A stretch of 8,252 nt of DNA. It comes from Deltaproteobacteria bacterium. Its GTDB lineage: Bacteria; Desulfobacterota; DSM-4660; Desulfatiglandales; Desulfatiglandaceae. The notes beneath the pieces are model-generated. The model had not been told where the DNA came from, did not search any database, and saw only the letters and a program-made list of their open reading frames with translations. The translations under genes were made by a program, and so were the position numbers. Shown in pieces: positions 5,496 through 8,252 of this stretch (within the stretch, counting starts at the first letter, position 1; every line of letters starts with the position of its first letter). Location of the stretch: the NCBI GenBank assembly GCA_019307645.1, contig JAFDJF010000066.1, forward strand, positions 1-8,252, given 5' to 3'.

Positions 5496-7702
5496 GTAAC
5501 AAGCCAGACACAATCACCCGAAAGGGGACCTGCCCGGTCTGCGGAGGCGCGTGTCATATCATTGCCCATATTGATGAGGGCAGGGTCGCAAAGGTCGTCC
5601 CGGACGGCGAAAGTGTTATGGGCCATCTGTGCGTGCGCGGCGCCAATGCTGTAGACTACCACCACCACGAGAAACGTTTGAACCATCCACTTAAAAGGGT
5701 CGGCGCGCGGGGTGAGGCGAAATGGGAACGCATATCCTGGGAACAAGCCATGGATGAGATCGCCGCCAAGCTTGAGCGCATCCGCGATCAATACGGGCCT
5801 GAGGCCGTCCTTGTCCTCGGGGGATCTCCCCATGGACCGGGTGATCCGGCGGCCTGGAAATGGTGTAATCTTTGGGGAACGCCCAACTTTTTCCACCTGG
5901 GCAAGAACTGCGGCGAGGCCGAGTTCTCTGTTGAATGTGCCATGTACGGCTACGATACCATCGCCGGGTGGGCCACATTTCTGGACCCGAAAAAAACCGG
6001 TGTTCTGGTCATGTGGGGGGCGAATTCATCTGAGTCACAGCCCAGACTGTGGGATGGGTATAAGATGTCTCAGGCGGAAGGAATGAAGATCATGGTGGTG
6101 GACCCGAGACCCACGACGTGTGCCAAAGAGGCCGATCTCTGGCTGCAGCTCCGGCCCGGCACGGATGGGGCCCTGGTCCTGGGAATGCTGAACGTCATGA
6201 TCAACGAGGCCATCTATGATAAGGAATTCGTGGACAAATGGTGCACCGGGTTTGACGAACTCAAGGCCCTGGTTCAGCAGTATCCGCCGGAAAAAGTGGC
6301 GGAGATCACATGGGTGCCTGCCGAGAAGATTATCGAGGCGGCCAGGCTCTATGCCAATGCCCCTGCCGCAACCCTGACATGGGGAGTTGCCAACTGTCAT
6401 CTGGGCAACGGGGCCGGACTGAGTTCGGTTCTCGGAAAGTGCTGGCTCCGGGCCATAACCGGGAACCTGGACAAAGAAGGCGGCAGTGTGTTCAGTGAAC
6501 CGCCGTACTTTACCGCTTTCCTGGACGAAGTCAACTGGGACAACCAGATCAACCATCCTCTGAGAACGCGGGACAATGTGAGCGCTGACACCTGCTCCCT
6601 GGGATCTGTGAAAGCACTCACTCTCTACAGGGAGGCCATGAGCCGTGCCTATCCCAAGGGGTGGGGGGCCGCGCAATACTTCATTTATCCCTCTCCTTAT
6701 GCGGTTTGGCAGGCGATCCTGACAGAGGAACCCTATCCCATCAAAGCCGTGTTCGACCAGGGAACCAATACCCTGTGCTCCATCGGTAACTCCAGGCATG
6801 CGTACGAGGCTTTCAAAAGTGATAATCTGGAACTGCATGTGTCCATGGATCACTTCCTGACACCAACCGGTGCCCTTGCAGATTATGTGCTGCCGGCAAC
6901 GGATGCCCTGGAAAGGCCTCACCTGAGCAACAATTGGGGAATGATGGGCACCGAATTCGGACGTGAGGCGGTGGTTGAACCGCAGCATGAGCGAAAGGAT
7001 GACTACCAGCTGTGGTGCGATCTGGGCAAACGGCTGGGGCAGGTAGATCACTGGCCCGATACCCTGGAAGGGTGGCTCGACAAGCTGCTGTCACCGGCCA
7101 ATGTCAGCTTCCGGGAATTCGCAAGTGGTCCGGGGTACTTCCCTGTTCCCAAATTCAAGCGGTATGAAGAGGCCGGATTCGGCACCTTTTCCGGTAAGGT
7201 GGAACTGGTCCCGAGTCTGCTGAAGAAGCTTGGGTATGATCCGCTGGCAGGGTATCAGGAACCTCCCTGGAGCCCGGTCGCAACGCCCGATATGGCCAAG
7301 GATTATCCTCTGATTCTCATCAGCGGCGGAAGAGTTCGGGAATTTCACCATTCCTCCCACAGGCACCTTGCCAAGATAAGAAAACGCTACCCGGATCCGG
7401 TAGTGCAGGTCAGTCCCGAGACCGCCGGAGAGCAGGGCATTGGTGACGGGGACTGGGCGTGGATTGAGACACCACTTGGAAGAGTCAAACAGAAGGTGCG
7501 GTTGTTGGAGGGAATGCCCCCCAGCGTGGTTCATGCGGATGGATACTGGTGGTTCCCGGAGAAGGCGGAAGCGGAACCAAGCCTCTTTGGGGTGTGGGAA
7601 TCGAACATCGACGCCATCCTTCCGGATAACCCCGAAGTGTGCGACTATGCCGGCAATAACTATTTCCGGGGACTTCTATGCAAGGTTTACAAGGCTGAGT
7701 GA
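5492..7702 (+). CDS. Acetylene hydratase-like molybdopterin (Mo/W-bis-MGD) enzyme with one [4Fe-4S] cluster
   Basis: The 736-residue product is a complete DMSO-reductase-superfamily catalytic subunit. The cluster cysteines are C14, C17, C21 and C47 (CX2CX3C, then CVRG). The MGD-binding domains follow. The probable Mo/W ligand is C140, eight residues after the N of GTPN. The C-terminal MGD-binding domain starts near 605. There is no Tat signal, so it is cytoplasmic. From memory, length and many segments (YDKEF near 242, VAEIT near 269, SGKVEL near 567, KLGYDPL near 579) match Pelobacter acetylenicus acetylene hydratase (about 730 residues). Key hydratase residues differ: Asp13 corresponds to G18, Lys48 to R49, and Trp179 to about P184. 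It is therefore unlikely to be an acetylene hydratase. No ferredoxin-like or membrane partner subunit is adjacent. An AAGGAGGT site lies 6 bases upstream, inside the VOC gene. Reaction unknown: hydration, hydroxylation or transhydroxylation are all possible. Confidence 0.9.
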   Translation: MSNKPDTITRKGTCPVCGGACHIIAHIDEGRVAKVVPDGESVMGHLCVRGANAVDYHHHEKRLNHPLKRVGARGEAKWERISWEQAMDEIAAKLERIRDQYGPEAVLVLGGSPHGPGDPAAWKWCNLWGTPNFFHLGKNCGEAEFSVECAMYGYDTIAGWATFLDPKKTGVLVMWGANSSESQPRLWDGYKMSQAEGMKIMVVDPRPTTCAKEADLWLQLRPGTDGALVLGMLNVMINEAIYDKEFVDKWCTGFDELKALVQQYPPEKVAEITWVPAEKIIEAARLYANAPAATLTWGVANCHLGNGAGLSSVLGKCWLRAITGNLDKEGGSVFSEPPYFTAFLDEVNWDNQINHPLRTRDNVSADTCSLGSVKALTLYREAMSRAYPKGWGAAQYFIYPSPYAVWQAILTEEPYPIKAVFDQGTNTLCSIGNSRHAYEAFKSDNLELHVSMDHFLTPTGALADYVLPATDALERPHLSNNWGMMGTEFGREAVVEPQHERKDDYQLWCDLGKRLGQVDHWPDTLEGWLDKLLSPANVSFREFASGPGYFPVPKFKRYEEAGFGTFSGKVELVPSLLKKLGYDPLAGYQEPPWSPVATPDMAKDYPLILISGGRVREFHHSSHRHLAKIRKRYPDPVVQVSPETAGEQGIGDGDWAWIETPLGRVKQKVRLLEGMPPSVVHADGYWWFPEKAEAEPSLFGVWESNIDAILPDNPEVCDYAGNNYFRGLLCKVYKAE

Positions 7703-7856
7703 CGGTGTCATTACCAAGGCACACTGGAGTACAATATTAACCCGGAAAAAGAGGAAGAAATAAAAAATGAACATCGAACATTGAACGTTCAACATCGAAC
7801 GTCGAAGAATGAAGTCGCTTTGCTCTTTTATTTTTTATAAAAATGGAATCCCTAAA
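7703..7856. other. Non-coding spacer between the operon and the sulfatase gene
   Basis: These 154 bases are AT-richer than the operon. They contain no plausible gene, only a five-codon reading frame inside the heptamer repeat at 7767. I see no classical hairpin-plus-T-run terminator after the Mo/W gene. The notable content is the heptanucleotide repeat (7769-7817) and a T/A-rich stretch (about 7826-7843) that could include the promoter of the sulfatase gene, although no -35/-10 pair with proper spacing is evident. Confidence 0.6.
7769..7817. repeat. Heptanucleotide tandem repeat, consensus GAACRTY, about 7 units
   Basis: Read in steps of seven from 7769, the units are GAACATC, GAACATT, GAACGTT, CAACATC, GAACGTC, GAAGAAT and GAAGTCG. 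The first five fit GAACRTY with one mismatch (the C opening unit four). The last two are degenerate. Units three and four create a perfect 12-bp palindrome, TTGAACGTTCAA, at 7781-7792. The array lies wholly between genes. It resembles in style the short tandemly repeated heptamers (STRRs) known from heterocystous cyanobacteria, but the motif is different. A regulatory function is possible but unproven. Confidence 0.8.
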
Positions 7857-8252
7857 ATGAAAGCCCTAATACTGCTCATTACATTGAAAATCATCCTGTT
7901 TATACTCCCTTCCGCATATGCTGGTCAGGGAAGCTTACAGGCAAGCAGGCCGAATATCATTTTCATTTTTACAGATGACCTGGGTTATGGTGACATTGAA
8001 TCCTTTGGGGCAGTCAACATCAAAACCCCCAGTATTGATCGAATGGGCAGCGAGGGGATGAAGTTTGCGGAGTTTTATTCTGCCTCCCCGGTCTGTTCTC
8101 CATCCAGGGCCGGGCTTTTGACCGGTCGTTATCCCATTCGGATGGGTATTAATTTTGTCTTTTTCCCTGAAAGTTACGGCGGTCTTCCGCCCGGCGAGGT
8201 AACCATTGCCGAAGTACTGCGGGACGCAGGGTATACGACCGGCATTGTGGGG
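7857..8252 (+). CDS. Arylsulfatase A-like sulfatase, exported, 5' part only
   Basis: The first 132 codons are present and the reading frame is still open at the last base. Residues 1-22 form a Sec signal peptide with a hydrophobic core and an AYA cleavage site before G23, so the enzyme acts in the periplasm or outside the cell. Two metal-binding aspartates are at D40-D41 (in TDDLGYGD). The sulfatase signature CSPSRAGLLTGR is at 80-91, with C80 the residue converted to formylglycine by a maturase. The following RMGI and GGLPPGEVTIAEVL segments resemble the human arylsulfatase A group. It should hydrolyse a sulfate ester; the substrate is not predictable from this part. The ATG at 7857 has only a weak GGAA 8 bases upstream; I chose it because it opens the signal peptide directly. 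It follows a 154-base gap and is probably a separate transcription unit. The maturase gene is not in view. Confidence 0.93.
   Translation, partial: MKALILLITLKIILFILPSAYAGQGSLQASRPNIIFIFTDDLGYGDIESFGAVNIKTPSIDRMGSEGMKFAEFYSASPVCSPSRAGLLTGRYPIRMGINFVFFPESYGGLPPGEVTIAEVLRDAGYTTGIVG

Larger units (their letters stand above)
201..7702 (+). other. Probable seven-gene catabolic operon
   Basis: Seven complete genes run in the same direction with gaps of 21, 34, 6, 63, 53 and -4 bases, each with a good Shine-Dalgarno sequence and no obvious internal terminator. The set is an alcohol dehydrogenase, epoxide hydrolase-like hydrolase, NAD-type SDR, TIM-barrel isomerase, NADP-type SDR, VOC protein and Mo/W enzyme. 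All are predicted soluble and cytoplasmic. Co-transcription is inferred from spacing only. No regulator, transporter or CoA ligase is included, so the operon or its partners may extend outside the window to the left. Confidence 0.75.

Noticed and set aside
6035..7051. 338-codon open frame on the minus strand
   Set aside because: It is fully antisense to the well-conserved Mo/W enzyme gene, its translation has no recognisable motif, and the plus-strand frame explains the region.
7703..7735. Rho-independent terminator after the Mo/W enzyme gene
   Set aside because: Only a 4-bp GTGT/ACAC pairing with a long loop and no following T run is present.
7767..7784. Five-codon leader peptide frame (ATG at 7767)
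   Set aside because: It consists of the heptamer repeat itself, has no ribosome binding site and no attenuator-like hairpin or codon run.
7843..7860. Five-codon frame whose TGA overlaps the sulfatase ATG
   Set aside because: An overlapping leader is possible but there is no Shine-Dalgarno sequence before it and nothing distinguishes it from chance.

Overview
The window carries seven tightly packed plus-strand genes (about 201-7702) that look like one catabolic operon. A non-coding palindromic element lies upstream (1-131). Downstream are a short AT-richer spacer with a heptanucleotide tandem repeat (7769-7817) and the 5' part of an exported sulfatase gene that runs off the window end. There are no RNA genes, CRISPR arrays, transposase genes or phage genes that I can see.

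Organism: a bacterium with moderate GC, strong GGAGG-type ribosome binding sites and one TTG start. The last operon gene resembles, as I recall that protein, the acetylene hydratase of Pelobacter acetylenicus over its whole length. Together with the ATP-independent, CoA-free catabolic gene set this suggests an anaerobic or facultative Desulfobacterota-like organism, possibly from sediment or groundwater. This is inference; no taxonomic marker is present.

Layout: (1) 1-131, a single imperfect palindrome with perfect 11-bp terminal inverted repeats, MITE-like. (2) 201-1232, zinc-dependent medium-chain alcohol dehydrogenase. (3) 1254-2402, epoxide-hydrolase-type alpha/beta hydrolase with an N-terminal EHN domain. 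(4) 2437-3231, NAD-type SDR. (5) 3238-4089, TIM-barrel sugar isomerase/epimerase/dehydratase family protein with a TTG start. (6) 4153-4971, a second SDR, probably NADP-type. (7) 5025-5495, VOC-fold (glyoxalase/epimerase-like) protein. (8) 5492-7702, cytoplasmic acetylene-hydratase-like bis-MGD Mo/W enzyme, overlapping the VOC gene by 4 bp. (9) 7857-8252, arylsulfatase-A-like sulfatase, 5' part only.

How they may work together: three dehydrogenases (one Zn-MDR, two SDRs with different apparent cofactor preference), one hydrolase, one metal-dependent isomerase/dehydratase, one VOC protein and one Mo/W enzyme would suit stepwise oxidation, hydration and rearrangement of an oxygenated, probably cyclic or polyol-like compound. 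No CoA ligase, transporter, regulator or electron-transfer subunit is encoded in the window, so the substrate cannot be named. The Mo/W enzyme keeps the cofactor ligands of the acetylene hydratase family but lacks the hydratase's catalytic Asp. It is the best candidate for unknown chemistry here.
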